A stretch of 64,000 bases of DNA from Salinicola salarius (GTDB lineage Bacteria; Pseudomonadota; Gammaproteobacteria; Pseudomonadales; Halomonadaceae). The translations under genes and the position numbers were made by a program. Below are positions 18,337 to 30,772 of the stretch, one piece after another. The notes under the pieces were generated by a model. The model was not told the origin of the DNA, did not search any database, and saw nothing but the letters and a program-made list of their open reading frames with translations. Within the stretch, counting starts at the first letter, position 1. The number at the start of each line of letters is the position of its first letter. Location of the stretch: assembly GCF_003206135.1 (NCBI RefSeq), contig NZ_PZJT01000002.1, positions 46,480 through 110,479 on the forward strand, in the 5' to 3' direction.

Positions 18337-18543
18337 TCAATCCAGCGTGACGCCGACCTTGATGGTCACCTGCCAGTGGGAAAGCTTGTTGTCTTCCAGA
18401 TGGCCGCGGGTTTCGGTGACCTCGAACCAGCGCATGCCGTGCAGGGTCTTGCTGGCCTTGGTCAGCGCATTCTGGACGGCATCCTCGATGCTGGTGGTCG
18501 AGGAACCGGTGAGTTCGATCTGCTTGTAGACGTGGTCGCTCAT
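18337..18543 (-). CDS. Dodecin flavin-binding protein
   Basis: The 68-residue protein has the dodecin pattern: [11 protein letters not shown] at the start, the helix [15 protein letters not shown], then [13 protein letters not shown] and a final strand WQVTIKVGV. The tryptophan of RWFEV stacks on flavin dimers inside the dodecamer. Dodecins store or buffer FMN/riboflavin and are common in halophiles. It appears monocistronic. Confidence 0.93.
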   Translation of the reverse strand: MSDHVYKQIELTGSSTTSIEDAVQNALTKASKTLHGMRWFEVTETRGHLEDNKLSHWQVTIKVGVTLD

Positions 18544-18645
18544 GGTAAAGCTCCTTGGTTGAAAGCGCCGGCGGTTGCCGACGACTGAAAGCCCCTGGGC
18601 TCCCTGGGGCCTGGAAAAGAAAGACGATTCAGGCGCGCCGTCGGC

Positions 18646-19359
18646 TCAGGCATCGACGATGGCGATGCCCAGCGACGAAAGGCGCTGGCGGGTATCGTCG
18701 TCCGTCTCGAACGTGACCGGCCGCGTCAGCGGCCAGAGGAAATGGGTGTTGAAGCCGGCGGCGACGGCGTCTTCGGCAGTCCACAGTACGCAGACATCCC
18801 GCGCCAGCCCGCAGACGTAGACATCGGTGACGCGGCGATCGCGCAGCCAGCCCGCGAGCCCGGTGGCAGGGCGATGGCCGTCGGGGCCGATGTTGTTGCG
18901 AAAGGCGCTGTAGGAATCGATGCCGGGATCGGTGCCCTTGCGAATGATCGCGTCGCAGGCGGACCAGTCGATCGCCGGATGCAGCGCCGCGCCCTCGGTG
19001 CGCTGGATGCAGTGATCGGGCCATAGCGTCTGGGCGTGACCATAGAGCTCGATCGACTCGAATGGCTGATGGGGCGGATGCCGGGAGGCGAACGAGACGT
19101 GCCCCGGCGGATGCCAGTCCTGCGTCGCCACGACATGAGCGAAGGCATGTTGCGCCAGCAGCCATTCGAGCCCCAGCAGGATCTCGTCACCCTTGGCACA
19201 GGCCAGCGCACCGCCCGGCATGAAGTCCGGCTGGACATCGACGACGATCAGGGCGCTATGCGGGGCGACGCCGCCGACGGCGAGTCCGGCGGGCTGGGTC
19301 TCGGGGCTGGCAGGGTTATCGAGAACGTCGTTGTCAGGCACGGCTGGCGCTTCCTGCAT
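18646..19359 (-). CDS. pncA: Nicotinamidase PncA
   Basis: The 237-residue product is an isochorismatase-fold amidase that converts nicotinamide to nicotinate for NAD salvage. The catalytic triad is visible: D41 in VVDVQPDF, Lys in IIRKGTD and Cys in LARDVCVLWTAEDA. TQDWHPPGHVSF supplies the metal-binding histidines. The start is set at ATG 19359, preceded by GAGAGA; an upstream frame to 19437 looks non-coding. A 30-residue low-complexity N-terminal extension precedes the fold and is unusual. Confidence 0.92.
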   Translation of the reverse strand: MQEAPAVPDNDVLDNPASPETQPAGLAVGGVAPHSALIVVDVQPDFMPGGALACAKGDEILLGLEWLLAQHAFAHVVATQDWHPPGHVSFASRHPPHQPFESIELYGHAQTLWPDHCIQRTEGAALHPAIDWSACDAIIRKGTDPGIDSYSAFRNNIGPDGHRPATGLAGWLRDRRVTDVYVCGLARDVCVLWTAEDAVAAGFNTHFLWPLTRPVTFETDDDTRQRLSSLGIAIVDA

Positions 19360-19541
19360 GGCGAATTCTCTCTCAGTATCGAAGGCTGGCGGGAATGTCG
19401 CAAGCCGGCCCGGCATCGGGCTGTCCGGACCGCACACCGGGGCGTTGCGTAGCCCCGGTATGGCTGGTCATCCGCCTGGCCTGGCCATCGGAACGGCCGG
19501 AGGGCGGGTGGAACGGAACGGTGCCGATGCGAGAGAACGGC

Positions 19542-20870
19542 TCAGGCGCGCTTGCGGAGGCGGGCGTAAAAGAAGCCGTCGTGGCCGGCCGGGGTGGGCA
19601 GCAACTGCCGGCCGTGGCCCGCCGCCTGGCCCCAGTCGAGATCGTCGGGCATGTCGGCGACGGCATCCGGCGTGCGCGAGAGAAACGCCTCGATCTGGGC
19701 GCTGTTTTCCGCCGGCAGCACCGAACAGGTGGCGTACAGCAACGTGCCGCCCGGCGCGAGCTTGGGCCACAATGCGTCGAGCAGGCGTGCCTGCAGCGCG
19801 GCCAGTTCGGCGACGTCGCTGTGGCGGCGGGCGAGCTTGATGTCCGGGTGACGCCGGATGACCCCGGTACCGGAGCAGGGCGCGTCGAGCAGAATGGCAT
19901 CGAACGGCTGGCCGTCCCACCAGCTTTCGTCGGCGGCCGGGTCGCTGGCATCGGCCGCCTGGAGCGTGGCTTCCAGCCCGAGGCGCTGGAGAGTCGACGA
20001 GACACGCTGCAGGCGCGTCGGATCGACGTCCAGCGCGGTGAGGTCCGCCTCGAAACGCTCGAGCAGATGCGCCGTCTTGCCGCCGGGGGCGGCGCAGGCG
20101 TCGAGGACCCGCTGGCGATCCTTGTCCGCCAGCGCCGGCGTCAGCAGGTCGGCGCAGAGCTGGGCGGACTCGTCCTGAACGCTGACGTCACCCTCGGCGA
20201 AGCCGGGCAGCTGGGTCACGTCGCAGGGCGTTTCCAGTTGAATGCCGTCCTCGGCGAAGCGGCAGGGCGCGGCGTCGAGCCCCGCCGTTTCGAGACGCTG
20301 CAGATACGCCTCGCGGGAAGCGTGGCGGCGATTGACGCGCAGGGTCATCGGTCCGGCTTCGTTGTTGGCCTCGCAGATCGCCCGCCAGGCGTCCGGCCAG
20401 GCATCGCGGAATTCGAGCAGCAGCCAGTTTGGGTGCCACAGCGCCACCGGCGCATCCCGATCGACCTTGGCCTGCAACGCCACCGATTCGCGCTGGAACC
20501 GACGAAGGCAGCCGTTGAGCACGCGAGTCGCCCACGGCTTGCCGAGGGCGCGGGCGGCGCCCGCCGTTTCGCTGACGGCGGCATGAGGCGGCACGCGCAT
20601 GTGCAGAATCTGGTACAGGCCGATGAGCAGCAGCGCCTGGATGTCGGTATCGCGCTGTTTCATCGGTTGGCGCAGCAGTTGGCTGGCGAGCGCGTCCAGG
20701 CGCGGATGCGCGCGGCAGACACCGAAGCAGAGCGCCTTGACGAAGCCACGGTCGCGCTCCTTGATCGCGCTGGAGGCCAGCTCGGCGTCCAGGCTCGACA
20801 GCGAGCCCTTGCCGTTCAGGACCGGCACCAGCCGTTGCGCGGCAAAGGCGCGGGTATCGCCAGGATTCAT
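19542..20870 (-). CDS. rsmB: 16S rRNA (cytosine-967-C5)-methyltransferase RsmB
   Basis: The 442-residue product has an N-terminal NusB-like RNA-binding helical domain (to about 150) and a C-terminal SAM-dependent Rsm domain. Motifs: [17 protein letters not shown] (SAM loop), [16 protein letters not shown] with one catalytic Cys and [13 protein letters not shown] with the other. It methylates C967 of 16S rRNA. The ATG at 20870 overlaps the fmt stop by 4 nt (ATGA), the usual def-fmt-rsmB operon. The open frame upstream of that ATG is antisense shadow sequence. Confidence 0.95.
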   Translation of the reverse strand: MNPGDTRAFAAQRLVPVLNGKGSLSSLDAELASSAIKERDRGFVKALCFGVCRAHPRLDALASQLLRQPMKQRDTDIQALLLIGLYQILHMRVPPHAAVSETAGAARALGKPWATRVLNGCLRRFQRESVALQAKVDRDAPVALWHPNWLLLEFRDAWPDAWRAICEANNEAGPMTLRVNRRHASREAYLQRLETAGLDAAPCRFAEDGIQLETPCDVTQLPGFAEGDVSVQDESAQLCADLLTPALADKDRQRVLDACAAPGGKTAHLLERFEADLTALDVDPTRLQRVSSTLQRLGLEATLQAADASDPAADESWWDGQPFDAILLDAPCSGTGVIRRHPDIKLARRHSDVAELAALQARLLDALWPKLAPGGTLLYATCSVLPAENSAQIEAFLSRTPDAVADMPDDLDWGQAAGHGRQLLPTPAGHDGFFYARLRKRA

Positions 20871-21904
20871 TGGTCGGTTTCCTTGGAGGGCTGGTCGGCG
20901 GCGCGGCCGAGGCGCTGGTCGGAACTTCGACCGAAACATTGGCCAGGGCCGAGACGGGGATGGTTGGCGTTGAGCAGGTCGCGCGCCGCGAGCGGCTTGC
21001 CGCCGGGCAGTTGCAGCTTCGTCACCCGCAGGACCTCGCGGCCATTCTCGCCACAGGCGATCCGCAGGGCGTCCGCGGCGGGTTCGAGCAGCGTGCCTGG
21101 CTCGATGTCTCTGTCGCTGGCTTCGGCTTCCGCCACCGCGAACCACAGTCGCAGCGGCTCGCCGTCGAGGCGCGTCCAGGCCACCGGCCAGGGGTTGAAG
21201 GCGCGAATCCGTCGCGACAGCGCCGTCGCCGGCTGGCGGAAGTCCAGCTCCGCTTCGGGCTTGGAGAGCTTGCTGGCGTAGGTCACGCCGTCCTGCGGTT
21301 GCGGCGTGGCGGTCAGGCCTTGTGCGGCCAGCGCGTCGAGGCCCTCGACCAGGGTTTCGCCGCCCAGCGCGGCGAGGCGGTCATGCAGGTCGCCGCCGGT
21401 GGTGGTGTCGTCGATCGGGGTGCGCTTGATCAGCAGCATGTCGCCGGTATCGAGACCGGCATCCATCTGCATCAGGGTGATGCCGCTTTCGCTGTCGCCC
21501 GCCTCGATGGCGCGCTGGATCGGCGCCGCGCCGCGCCAGCGCGGCAGCAGCGAGGCGTGCACGTTGAGGCAGCCCAGCCGGGGAGTGTCGAGCACCGCCT
21601 GCGGCAGCAGCAGGCCGTAGGCGACGACGATCATGATGTCGGCATCGAATTCGGCCAGCCGTCGCTGGGCCGCTTCGTCCTTGAGGCTGAGCGGCTGTTC
21701 CACCGGCAGTTCGTGCTCGAGCGCCAGGCGCTTGACCGGGCCGGGCGTGAGCTTGCGGCCACGGCCGGCGGGGCGGTCCGGCTGCGTGTAGACCCCGACG
21801 ACCTGATGGCGGGAGGCGAGCAGGGCCTTGAGGCTCTCGGCCGCGAAATCCGGCGTGCCGGCAAAGACGATACGCAGCGGCTGCCCTTCAACACGGTGAC
21901 TCAT
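20867..21904 (-). CDS. fmt: Methionyl-tRNA formyltransferase
   Basis: The 345-residue protein formylates initiator Met-tRNA using 10-formyl-[17 protein letters not shown] opens the Rossmann-like domain, and [20 protein letters not shown] carries the catalytic Asn-His region with the SLLP loop; [15 protein letters not shown] follows. The C-terminal barrel domain (from about 210) contains FNPWPVAWT. It is a little longer than E. coli Fmt (315) because of a polar C-terminal tail. It lies downstream of def and overlaps rsmB. Confidence 0.96.
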   Translation of the reverse strand: MSHRVEGQPLRIVFAGTPDFAAESLKALLASRHQVVGVYTQPDRPAGRGRKLTPGPVKRLALEHELPVEQPLSLKDEAAQRRLAEFDADIMIVVAYGLLLPQAVLDTPRLGCLNVHASLLPRWRGAAPIQRAIEAGDSESGITLMQMDAGLDTGDMLLIKRTPIDDTTTGGDLHDRLAALGGETLVEGLDALAAQGLTATPQPQDGVTYASKLSKPEAELDFRQPATALSRRIRAFNPWPVAWTRLDGEPLRLWFAVAEAEASDRDIEPGTLLEPAADALRIACGENGREVLRVTKLQLPGGKPLAARDLLNANHPRLGPGQCFGRSSDQRLGRAADQPSKETDQ

Positions 21905-21980
21905 TCGATACGTTCCTGACGAGTGAATGCCTGAGGATGAGTGATGCCTGCAGTGGATAAACCCTGAAGAGCAATGACGA

Positions 21981-22010
21981 AAGGCCGGCGTCGCGAGGAC
22001 GGCCGGCCTT
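21981..22010. terminator. Hairpin between def and fmt
   Basis: AAGGCCGGC and GCCGGCCTT enclose a 12-nt loop. No U-tract follows on the minus strand, so it may only attenuate or protect mRNA rather than terminate. Confidence 0.45.
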
Positions 22011-22039
22011 CGAAAGCCTGAGGATGACGCGACGGGCGA

Positions 22040-22546
22040 TCAGGCGTCCTGCTTCTGGCGCTTCTGCATCTTCTTGAGAACCCGGTCGCGCTTCAGCGGC
22101 GACAGGTAGTCGACGAACAGCACGCCTTCGAGATGATCGCACTCGTGCTGGATGCAGTGGGCCAGCAGGCCGTCGGCATCCAGCTCGTAGGCGTTGCCGT
22201 CGCGATCGGTCGCCTTGAGATGGACGCGCAGTGCCCGCGGTACCTCGGCGTAGTAGTCGGGGATCGACAGGCAGCCTTCCTGCAGCGGCTCGCGTTCGTC
22301 GTCCAGCGGCTCGTAGGTCGGGTTGATCAAGACCAGCGGGTTGTTGCGATCGTCGCTGACATCCATGACGATCACGCGCTGGTGGACATCGATCTGCGTG
22401 GCGGCCAGGCCGATACCGGAAGCGTCGTACATGGTTTCCAGCATGTCGTCGACCAGCGTGCGGATCTCGTCGTCGACCTGGGCGACCGGCGCTGCCTTGG
22501 TGCGAAGGCGCGGATCGGGATATTGGAGAATGGTTCTGATGGCCAT
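22040..22546 (-). CDS. def: Peptide deformylase
   Basis: The 168-residue enzyme removes the formyl group from nascent proteins. All three family motifs are present: GIGLAATQ (about 45-52), EGCLS (about 88-92) with the metal-binding Cys, and QHECDHLEG with two metal-binding His and the catalytic Glu. ATG 22546 gives the standard [14 protein letters not shown] start. It heads the def-fmt-rsmB operon and diverges from the LysM gene, a common arrangement. Confidence 0.96.
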   Translation of the reverse strand: MAIRTILQYPDPRLRTKAAPVAQVDDEIRTLVDDMLETMYDASGIGLAATQIDVHQRVIVMDVSDDRNNPLVLINPTYEPLDDEREPLQEGCLSIPDYYAEVPRALRVHLKATDRDGNAYELDADGLLAHCIQHECDHLEGVLFVDYLSPLKRDRVLKKMQKRQKQDA

Positions 22547-22734
22547 ATTCGTTTGCGTGCCTATCGGCATGAGTGACGTGATCTGCCTATTGTAGAGCGC
22601 CAGCGCCGACGGGGAAACCGCTGTGCCGAGGCCATGCCGTGATCCATGGTCGGGGCTGGCCCTCAAGTCCGTCCTGCCGGCGCCGATCTATAGTGGAAGA
22701 TGTCGATGACCCACCCTTGGGGATGATAACTGCA

Positions 22735-23895
22735 ATGATCAGTCTGGATGGTTGGCGAGCGTGCCGCTCCCGTTGTCGCGCTGTGGCGGGACGGCTGCTG
22801 TTGGTTGGTGGCCTGGGTCTGCTGGCCGCTTCGCCGACCCCGGTGTGGGCGCTGTCGGCTCAGGAGCCGTTGTCGCTGAAAGCGGATGCGCCGGCCAGCT
22901 ACACGGTTCGCGAGGGGGATACGCTGTGGAGCATCGCGGCGCGCTTTCTCGATTCGCCGTGGCAGTGGCAGGCGCTATGGCAGCGCAACCCGCAGGTGGC
23001 CTCGCCACGGCAGCTTTATCCGGGGGACGTGATCCGGCTGGTGGCGACCGATGGCGCGCCGCATCTTGCCCTGGAGCGCGGGCGTGGCGAGACGGTTCGG
23101 CTCTCTCCCAGCGTACGCCGCGCCCCGGCCCGGGAGGCGGTGCCCAGCCTGCCGCTGGATCGCATCCGGGTCTTCCTCGAGTCCTATCAGATCGTCGACC
23201 CCGGCGTGCTGGCCGATGCGCCAACGGTGGTCGCCGGCCAGGCCCAGCGATTGTTGAGCGGCGCTGGCGATACGCTCTATGCCCATGGCCGGCTGCCGGC
23301 GGCGGGCACCACGCTGGGCATCTATCGGCCGGGCAGCGATTACCGTGCGCCCATGTCGTCCGAGTCGGAAGGGCAGGGCTCGGAGACGAGGTCGCTGGGG
23401 CTGGAGCTGCATCGCCTCGGCCATGCGCGGGTGCGGCGGAACGTCGATGGTGTCGGCGAGCTGAAGGTGCTGGATGCAGTACAGGAGATTCGCAATGGCG
23501 ACTATCTGCTGGCGCTGGACGAAGGCGGCATCGCGACGCAGTTCCAGCCGAGGGCGCCTGAAACACCGATCATGGCAACCATTCTTTCCGTGCCGGACGG
23601 TGTGCGCTTCATCGGCCGCCATGATGTCGTGGCGATCGATCGCGGCCGTGCCGACGGGCTCGAGACGGGCCATGTGCTGCAGGTGATGCGTCAGGGCGAG
23701 CGCGTGCGCGACGATGTTCGCGACGAGTGGGTGACATTGCCGGATACCGAGGCCGGCGCCGTGATGGTGTTCCGGGTCTTCGAGCATCTCAGCTACGCCC
23801 TGGTGATGCGCGCCTCGCAGGCGCTGGCGGTGGGCGATCGACTCGTGGTGCCGAGCGATCTCCGAGAAGTCGTAGCCAGCGGAGGTGCGTCTTGA
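22735..23895 (+). CDS. Secreted LysM peptidoglycan-binding protein
   Basis: The 386-residue product has an N-terminal signal peptide (hydrophobic core LLLVGGLGLLAAS, likely cleavage after WALSA). A LysM domain follows at about 54-105: YTVREGDTLWSIAARFLD, then NPQVASPRQLYPGDVIRL. The rest (about 110-386) is a beta-rich region without a motif I can name. It is the periplasmic LysM protein typically encoded between def and dprA in pseudomonads and relatives. ATG 22735 is preferred because GGGGATG lies 9-12 nt upstream; an ATG at 22723 is possible. Confidence 0.88.
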   Translation: MISLDGWRACRSRCRAVAGRLLLVGGLGLLAASPTPVWALSAQEPLSLKADAPASYTVREGDTLWSIAARFLDSPWQWQALWQRNPQVASPRQLYPGDVIRLVATDGAPHLALERGRGETVRLSPSVRRAPAREAVPSLPLDRIRVFLESYQIVDPGVLADAPTVVAGQAQRLLSGAGDTLYAHGRLPAAGTTLGIYRPGSDYRAPMSSESEGQGSETRSLGLELHRLGHARVRRNVDGVGELKVLDAVQEIRNGDYLLALDEGGIATQFQPRAPETPIMATILSVPDGVRFIGRHDVVAIDRGRADGLETGHVLQVMRQGERVRDDVRDEWVTLPDTEAGAVMVFRVFEHLSYALVMRASQALAVGDRLVVPSDLREVVASGGAS

Positions 23896-23989
23896 TCGGT
23901 ACCACGCCGATCCGGGCGTCGTGGATCGGGGCGTCGTGGATGGAAGCCGTCTGGCGAGCGGTCGGTCACGCCGTGGATGAGGGGGGATC

Positions 23990-25162
23990 ATGACGCCGGG
24001 ACTACGCGACTGGCTGGCACTGGATGCCCTGCCGGGACTGGGGCCGGCCAGACTGGCACCGCTGCTGCGCCGCTGGCGCGAGGGCGACGATCTGCACTGG
24101 CCCCAGGGGTGGCTGGCGGCGCTACCCGTGAATCTGGCCCAGCCGCTGCGCCTGTGGCTGGACCATCCCGCGCGCAGCCCGCTTACGCCGGCGGTCGATG
24201 CCGCGCTCGAGTGGGAGCGGGCCGATGCCCGCCATCATCTTCTCCATCCCGGACATCCGGCATGGCCCGACCTGCTGACTCAACTGCCGGACCCGCCGAC
24301 GGTGCTGTGGGCCAAGGGTGATCTCGAGGTGCTGAATCGCCCCGCCATGGCGGTCGTCGGCACCCGGCGACCCACGCGGGAAGGCCAGGACAACGCCACG
24401 CGTTTCGCCCGGGATTTCGTCGCGAAAGGATTCTGCATCGCCAGCGGCATGGCCCTGGGCATCGATGGCGCCGCCCAGCGAGCCGCATTGCAGGCCGGCG
24501 GCGCCACCATCGGCGTGCTTGGCTGTGGCGTGGATGTGATCTACCCGCCGCGCCATGCCTCGCTGTACCGGGAGCTGCTGGCGGGGCAGGGCTTGCTGCT
24601 GTCCGAGCATCCGCCCACGACCCGAGCCCATCCCCGTTTCTTCCCGCGGCGCAATCGTCTGATCACGGGGCTCTCTCAGGGCGTGCTGGTAGTGGAGGCG
24701 GCCGAGAAGAGCGGTTCTCTGGTCAGCGCGCGCCTGGCGCTGGAGCAGGACCGGGAGGTCTTCGCGATACCGGGATCGATCCACAACCCGCAATCGACGG
24801 GCTGTCTGCGCTTGATCCGCCAGGGCGAGGCGGCGCTGGTTCGCCATGTCGACGATATCCTCGACGATCTTGCCGCCTGGCAGGTGCCGGCGTCTGACGT
24901 TCTTCCGAAGGCGCATACCGAGTCGAGCCAATTCTCGCCGTCATCGCCACGGATCGCGACGAACCCGCCATCGCTTGCCGTCGCGCCTGCCGCCCCGGAC
25001 TCTCCCTTGCTGGCAGCGCTCAGCGACGCGCCGACGCCAGTGGATCTGCTGGTCGAACTGACCGGGCAGTCGGTGGCCGACATACAGCTGGGGCTGCTTG
25101 AACTCGAGCTCGACGGCTGGGCGGCCCAGACCACCGGCGGTTGGGTCAGAAGAGGGGGCTGA
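23990..25162 (+). CDS. dprA: DNA processing protein DprA (Smf)
   Basis: The 390-residue protein loads RecA on incoming single-stranded DNA during transformation. The Rossmann-like core starts with AVVGTRRPTREGQ (about 116), continues with IASGMALGIDGAAQRAAL and GVLGCGVDVIYP, and ends with FPRRNRLITGLSQGVLVVEA and SGSLVSARLALEQ. A low-complexity linker (about 305-340) leads to a C-terminal winged-helix domain. An N-terminal SAM-like helical part is also present. The downstream gene is on the opposite strand. Confidence 0.95.
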   Translation: MTPGLRDWLALDALPGLGPARLAPLLRRWREGDDLHWPQGWLAALPVNLAQPLRLWLDHPARSPLTPAVDAALEWERADARHHLLHPGHPAWPDLLTQLPDPPTVLWAKGDLEVLNRPAMAVVGTRRPTREGQDNATRFARDFVAKGFCIASGMALGIDGAAQRAALQAGGATIGVLGCGVDVIYPPRHASLYRELLAGQGLLLSEHPPTTRAHPRFFPRRNRLITGLSQGVLVVEAAEKSGSLVSARLALEQDREVFAIPGSIHNPQSTGCLRLIRQGEAALVRHVDDILDDLAAWQVPASDVLPKAHTESSQFSPSSPRIATNPPSLAVAPAAPDSPLLAALSDAPTPVDLLVELTGQSVADIQLGLLELELDGWAAQTTGGWVRRGG

Positions 25163-25214
25163 TGCCCCGCGTCATCTCTACCGGGATCGGGGCCGCCACG
25201 CGGCGCGGATGCGC

Positions 25215-26054
25215 CTACTCGCCGGCCGGCCCTCCCCACACTTCCAGATGATTGCGGCGAGCCCGCGATTTCTCCTCGTCGCTCAGGCTCCAGTCGCCGC
25301 CGTAGATCGCTTCTTCCCAGGAACCATAGGCCGGATTGGGCAGCATGATGTAGCGGCTGCCGAAGGCATTGGCCTGGGCGTTGACGGCGGCCCGGCGGGC
25401 GGCGGCGGTATCGCGGTCGAAGCCGGCGGAGAAGTCGCCGAGGTTGTCGCCCATCAGCAGCACGACCCAGTGCGACTGCGATACGCGCTGACGCCGTGGC
25501 GTCTTGTCACTGGAATCGCTGCGCGGCAGCAGATGCTCGTCGTCAGCGTCGGGGAAGCCGACCCGCTGCAGATTGCGCAGCGTTGCCTCGGCTTCGCTGT
25601 CGCGGCGGTTGGTGACGTAGAAGATCTCGACCCCGCGCGATGCCGCGTAGTCCAGGAACGGCTTGGCGCCCGGCATCGGGATCGCGCTGGCCTTCTCCAC
25701 CCACTGGTGCCAGCTGTCGCTGGCGTAGTTCTCGTCGTTGGCAATCAGCCACGCTTCGTAGGGCGAGTTGTCGAGCACGGTTTCATCGACATCGACGACG
25801 ATCGCCGGTGGGCGCTGCCCGCTCGTTCCGGGGGCGGAAAGGGCGCGATCCAGATTCATGCGGGCCAGGTTGAAGGCCTGATGGCTGAGCGCGGCGTATT
25901 CGCCGGAAGATTGCATCCACACCGTTGCCATCACCAGTTCGTCGGAGAGGGAGACCTTCGGGGCTGGCGGTTGCGCGGGTTGCTGGGCACAGGCAGTGAG
26001 GCCGCCGGCCAGCGTCAGCGAGAGCAGCGTTAAAGAGAGCGGTGAACGGGGCAT
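25215..26054 (-). CDS. Lipoprotein e(P4)-type acid phosphatase/5'-nucleotidase (HAD class C)
   Basis: The 279-residue product has a lipoprotein signal peptide with lipobox LTAC (Cys22). The HAD motifs follow: VVDVDETVLDNS with DxD nucleophile, YVTNRR as motif II, and LLMGDNLGDFS as motif IV. e(P4) proteins sit in the outer membrane and dephosphorylate nucleotides such as NMN, feeding NAD salvage in Haemophilus; here the physiological substrate is unproved. The nearby pncA fits a salvage theme but is not in the same operon. ATG 26054 was chosen by the signal peptide. Confidence 0.92.
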   Translation of the reverse strand: MPRSPLSLTLLSLTLAGGLTACAQQPAQPPAPKVSLSDELVMATVWMQSSGEYAALSHQAFNLARMNLDRALSAPGTSGQRPPAIVVDVDETVLDNSPYEAWLIANDENYASDSWHQWVEKASAIPMPGAKPFLDYAASRGVEIFYVTNRRDSEAEATLRNLQRVGFPDADDEHLLPRSDSSDKTPRRQRVSQSHWVVLLMGDNLGDFSAGFDRDTAAARRAAVNAQANAFGSRYIMLPNPAYGSWEEAIYGGDWSLSDEEKSRARRNHLEVWGGPAGE

Positions 26055-26267
26055 GGTCGGTTCCTCGTCGTCTTGTTGGCTTCGTCTTGTTGGCATGTAT
26101 TCCGGACGGCTCGACCGGGCCGGCGTTAGCCGCACTCGCCACGCCGGATGCGGGGCGGGGTGCGGGGCGGGGTGCGACGTTGAGGCACGGCCGGGCGTCG
26201 TTCGGGCATGGTAGAATTTAGCCCATATCCAGCGACAGGTCGGCTCGCGGAAAGAAGGATCGAGATC

Positions 26268-28652
<2,385 letters not shown>

Positions 28653-28985
28653 CTTGAGTTTCGGCAAGGCAACGAATTCCAGCAGAGTCAGCTTACTACT
28701 GTCCGAGTCTTAACGACCCTCTTGCTCGTGATTGCGAGGGGCAAGCCCCTCGCGCTCCCCTTTTGTGACGCCACAGACGGCGAAACTCTGAACGCCAATC
28801 GCCCGCGCTCGGGTCGGCGCGAAAGGGCATCCTGCCCAACGCGCCTCTTGCGTCATCCATGACGCAAGACCCGGCACGGGCGATCGTCGTCCAGCGCCAT
28901 CTGGAAGGCGTCATTGGGTGGCTGATTCAAGCCTATCGGTTCTACCTGCCAGCAACCTGTCCCGCAAATGCCGACAGGTGGAACG
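28653..28985. other. Intergenic region after aroE with hairpins
   Basis: No supported gene. It holds a probable terminator (28734-28753) and a perfect 10-bp inverted repeat, CTTGCGTCAT and ATGACGCAAG separated by CC, at 28847-28868. The second could be a regulator site or terminator from the opposite gene. Confidence 0.5.
28734..28753. terminator. Probable terminator after aroE
   Basis: GCGAGGG and CCCTCGC pair around a 6-nt loop; the downstream sequence GCTCCCCTTTTG has a short T-run some bases later. Confidence 0.55.
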
Positions 28986-29813
28986 TTAAACCTTGCAGCT
29001 GGGTCGTTTGCCCTCGGCCCTGGCCTGCTCATAGCGTGGCTGGGCTTCATTGAGCCGCTCATTCAAACCTTCCATGCGCTGGCTGTTGCTGGGGTGGGTG
29101 GACATCCAGGCCGGCGGTTCGCCCTGACTGTTGGCTGACATGTTCTGCCACAGCTGGAGGCTGGCGCTGGGGTCGAAGCCGGCATCGGCCATCAGGTCCA
29201 GCCCTACCAGATCCGCTTCCGACTCCTGCTTGCGCGAGAAGGGCAGGATGACGCCATACTGCGCCCCGGCGCCCAGCAGCCCCATGATCTGTTCGCCACC
29301 GGCGCCTTCGAGGCCGGCAACGGTCTGCAGTATCGAAAGCCCGCTCTGCGTCGCAGCCTGGGTGGAGACCCGCTCGTTGGCGTGGTGTGCCAGCACGTGG
29401 CCGACTTCATGGCCGATGACCGCGGCGAGTTGATCCTGGTTGGTGGCGACATCGAGCAGGCCAGTGTTGACGCCGATGTAGCCGCCGGGCAAGGCGAAGG
29501 CGTTGGCGGTATCGTCCTTGAACACCTTCACTTCCCACTCGGAGATGCCGGCGCTGGCGGGTACTTCGGCGGTGATCGCCTTGGCCACGCACTGCACGTA
29601 GGTTGCCTGGGCACCGCTGACCGTGGGCAGCTCCTGCTCGTACTGCGCGAAACTCTGCTCGCCCATCTGGGCCAACTCATCGTCGGAGTAGAACGCCAGC
29701 TGGTTGCGCCCCAGCGGCGACGTGCTGCAGGCGCTGAGCAGCGCGGCAAGGCCGAGGGCGCCGATCACCCGGCGCGAAGGTTGTCCTGACATGAGAGGCT
29801 TCGAATCTTCCAT
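28986..29813 (-). CDS. M48 family lipoprotein metallopeptidase
   Basis: The 275-residue product has a lipoprotein signal with lipobox LLSAC, so it is membrane-anchored in the periplasm. The zinc motif HEVGHVLAHH (about 135-144) and the third ligand in ESEADLVGLDLM define an M48 peptidase of the LoiP/YcaL/BepA group. These act in outer-membrane protein quality control. ATG 29813 is chosen since GGAG lies about 8 nt upstream; an in-frame TTG at 29825 is an alternative. It forms a unit of its own on the minus strand. Confidence 0.92.
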   Translation of the reverse strand: MEDSKPLMSGQPSRRVIGALGLAALLSACSTSPLGRNQLAFYSDDELAQMGEQSFAQYEQELPTVSGAQATYVQCVAKAITAEVPASAGISEWEVKVFKDDTANAFALPGGYIGVNTGLLDVATNQDQLAAVIGHEVGHVLAHHANERVSTQAATQSGLSILQTVAGLEGAGGEQIMGLLGAGAQYGVILPFSRKQESEADLVGLDLMADAGFDPSASLQLWQNMSANSQGEPPAWMSTHPSNSQRMEGLNERLNEAQPRYEQARAEGKRPSCKV

Positions 29814-29908
29814 GATGGTCTCCAAGATCTGCCTGAATCGTATGTTGTCGGGGTGGTTGGCCGAGACGGGTCATCGATTGGCACAAGATACCCGGCCTGT
29901 CGGGGCGG

Positions 29909-30532
29909 TCAATCGTCCACCGGCACGGTATCTGGTGCGGACGTGGTCTGCTCGCCGATGTCGAGGATCAGTGTCGGTGCGGTGACGATGCCGTCGAGCG
30001 CTGCGGGCAAGGTCGGTGTCAGCGATAGCTGGCTGCCTGCCGGCAGTTCGCCGCGACGACTGAGCTGGCGGGCGAGCGAAAGCAGCGACGAGACGCGCTC
30101 GGCGCGGGAAGCCAGGGCATCGATACCGGCCGGTTCGAGTGCCACGGGAAGCGTGACGGTGGCCGGTTCACCGCCCTGCAACTGGATCGGCTCGTCGACT
30201 TCGCCGCTGGCGGGTTCGGCGCCCGGCACCTGCAACTGCCAATCGAAGCCCTGCAGCTCGATCGGCGGCGCGCTGGCGGGCAATGTCATGGCGAGGGGAA
30301 GATCGATATTGACCGGCAGGCCGGCCAGCGCGAGTCCGGAGCTCAAGAGCGTGAGTTCGTCGATATCTTCCAGGCCGGGCGAAAAGTGGTAGTTCCCGAT
30401 ACGGACGTTTTCAACACCCATCGAGGAAAGGGCGATCCGCCCCAGCATGAAGCCGACCTGCGGCAGCGCCAGGCAACCGCCCAGCAAGGACACCAACATC
30501 AGCGCGATGAACGGGCGGGAACGAGACGGCAT
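29909..30532 (-). CDS. Putative lipoprotein of unknown function
   Basis: The 207-residue product starts with a lipoprotein signal (SLLGGC lipobox near residue 20). The rest is predicted beta strands with repeated Leu/Pro-rich patches such as LPVNIDLPLAMTLPASAPP and VTLPVALEP, reminiscent of LEA-type-2 or AsmA-like periplasmic proteins, but I do not recognise a family. AAGGAGAG precedes ATG 30532. It lies upstream of the M48 gene on the same strand (95-bp gap), so they may be cotranscribed. Confidence 0.75.
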   Translation of the reverse strand: MPSRSRPFIALMLVSLLGGCLALPQVGFMLGRIALSSMGVENVRIGNYHFSPGLEDIDELTLLSSGLALAGLPVNIDLPLAMTLPASAPPIELQGFDWQLQVPGAEPASGEVDEPIQLQGGEPATVTLPVALEPAGIDALASRAERVSSLLSLARQLSRRGELPAGSQLSLTPTLPAALDGIVTAPTLILDIGEQTTSAPDTVPVDD

Positions 30533-30772
30533 CGCCTCTCTCCTTGAAATTAGCGGCGGTCGGGAAAGGGTGGTGAAGCGGCGGTGCATGGAAACATCCT
30601 GCGTCGAGTCCGGGGTGCTGCAAGAGCCCCCGCGACTGGACCCACGGAACCAACCGGCACAAGATACGCTGTTTCCGGCAATCCGCAATCGTCACGAATG
30701 ACGATCTTCAGCGCTGTTTCATGAGGTTGCCGGTATGGTCTCGATCGTGAATGTCAATGAGGAGAGTGGAAG

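Noticed and set aside
22639..22734. Upstream extension of the LysM gene
   Set aside because: Would precede the signal peptide with non-hydrophobic sequence; start at 22735 has a ribosome site.
28859..29053. Short frame with LIQAYRFYLPATCP resembling YidD
   Set aside because: Lacks the HPTCSxYA signature, overlaps the M48 gene end, and the likeness is too short.
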